Source: Gnetum montanum (taxonomy: Eukaryota; Streptophyta; Gnetopsida; Gnetales; Gnetaceae). From it: 64,000 bases of DNA. Location of the stretch: positions 192,110 to 256,109 of the forward strand of contig MNCI01003938.1 in NCBI GenBank assembly GCA_015680685.1, given 5' to 3'. Positions 63,844-64,000 of the stretch are shown here, piece after piece (position 1 is the first letter of the stretch; the number at the start of each line of letters is the position of its first letter). Both the position numbers and the translations under genes were made by a program. Under the pieces are notes generated by a model. The model saw only the letters and a list, made by a program, of their open reading frames with translations, made no database searches and had not been told where the DNA came from.

Positions 63844-64000
63844 AAGCTTCTAATATTTTATGGTTATGAAAATTCTAAGTGTTCTATTAAACTTGCTTAT
63901 GTTGATGCTAAACATTGGTTGTTGCCTTACAGGACCCTCCACCTCTATTGATGTCACTTTGCCACTTGTAGGAGGTGATGAGGATACCCTCATCCTGAAG
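63844..64000. other. Window edge, nothing recognised
   Basis: AT-rich sequence. A short open frame on the plus strand continues past the edge, without a recognisable motif. Confidence 0.3.

Larger units (their letters stand above)
55276..64000 (-). mobile_element. Tat-lineage Ty3/gypsy element with dual RNase H (5' end outside the window)
   Basis: Reading leftward, RT (about 60350-59400), RNase H (59351-58881), a second archaeal-type RNase H (58625-58269), integrase (57708 to about 56850), polypurine tract and 3' LTR follow in order. An extra RNase H between RNase H and integrase is the hallmark of Tat-lineage elements. Gag is not recognised. Where gag might lie there is AT-rich DNA (60400-61080) and a tandem array (61100-63480). 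I cannot prove the array belongs to this element, so the right limit is open. Confidence 0.75.

Overview
The window looks like intergenic DNA from a seed plant with a large, repeat-filled nuclear genome. A gymnosperm is my best guess. The base composition is AT-rich, several LTR-retrotransposon lineages are nested in one another, L1-type LINEs are present, and nearly every coding remnant carries nonsense changes. I found no intact protein-coding gene, rRNA, tRNA or CRISPR array. One ambiguous base lies at 61736.

Left part (1-8.3 kb): a minus-strand L1-type LINE (LINE-A) was hit twice. A Tat-like LTR sits in the first codons of its ORF2 (boundary at 402). A complete 6.35-kb element, e1 (1619-7973), sits in its ORF1. 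e1 has two LTRs with TGATGAGT/ACTCATCA ends, a CTTGG target duplication, a tRNA-Asp-type primer site and a gag gene, but no pol. It is a gag-only element of Athila-like affinity. 9.2-12.1 kb: a decayed plus-strand LINE of a different type (LINE-D).

12.3-15.4 kb: a cluster of host-gene fragments. A PPR fragment runs directly into a germin-like (cupin) fragment on the minus strand, and a Pif1/Helitron-type helicase tail lies 2.5 kb away on the plus strand. A GC-rich segment and a nested inverted repeat lie between them. This resembles transposon-mediated gene capture.

16-31.6 kb: e2 encodes only gag and protease, and its 3' LTR is loaded with AGATGTCT/AGACATCT motifs. An autonomous but ruined Athila-like element follows (gag, protease, RT, RNase H and integrase, 20.5-27.1 kb). 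It abuts a second gag-only copy, e3, across one shared LTR (27061-27896).

31.6-44 kb: a second minus-strand LINE (LINE-B), a shattered Ty1/copia element, and tRNA-derived SINE-like insertions. 44-50 kb is mostly unassigned AT-rich DNA. It ends in the last three exons of a degenerate NADPH-dependent alkenal/double-bond reductase gene (49361-50032).

50.6-64 kb: a third LINE (LINE-C), whose 3' part includes a Gln/Glu-rich coiled-coil frame, then a minus-strand Tat-lineage Ty3/gypsy element with two RNase H domains. Upstream of that pol lies a ~190-bp tandem array (13 units, alternating as a ~385-bp dimer) built round an imperfect palindrome. The retroelement genes read as parasites in decay, and I infer none of them is functional now. 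The most informative signals are structural: shared LTRs, promoter palindromes, tandem arrays, empty-site restoration and captured gene pieces.
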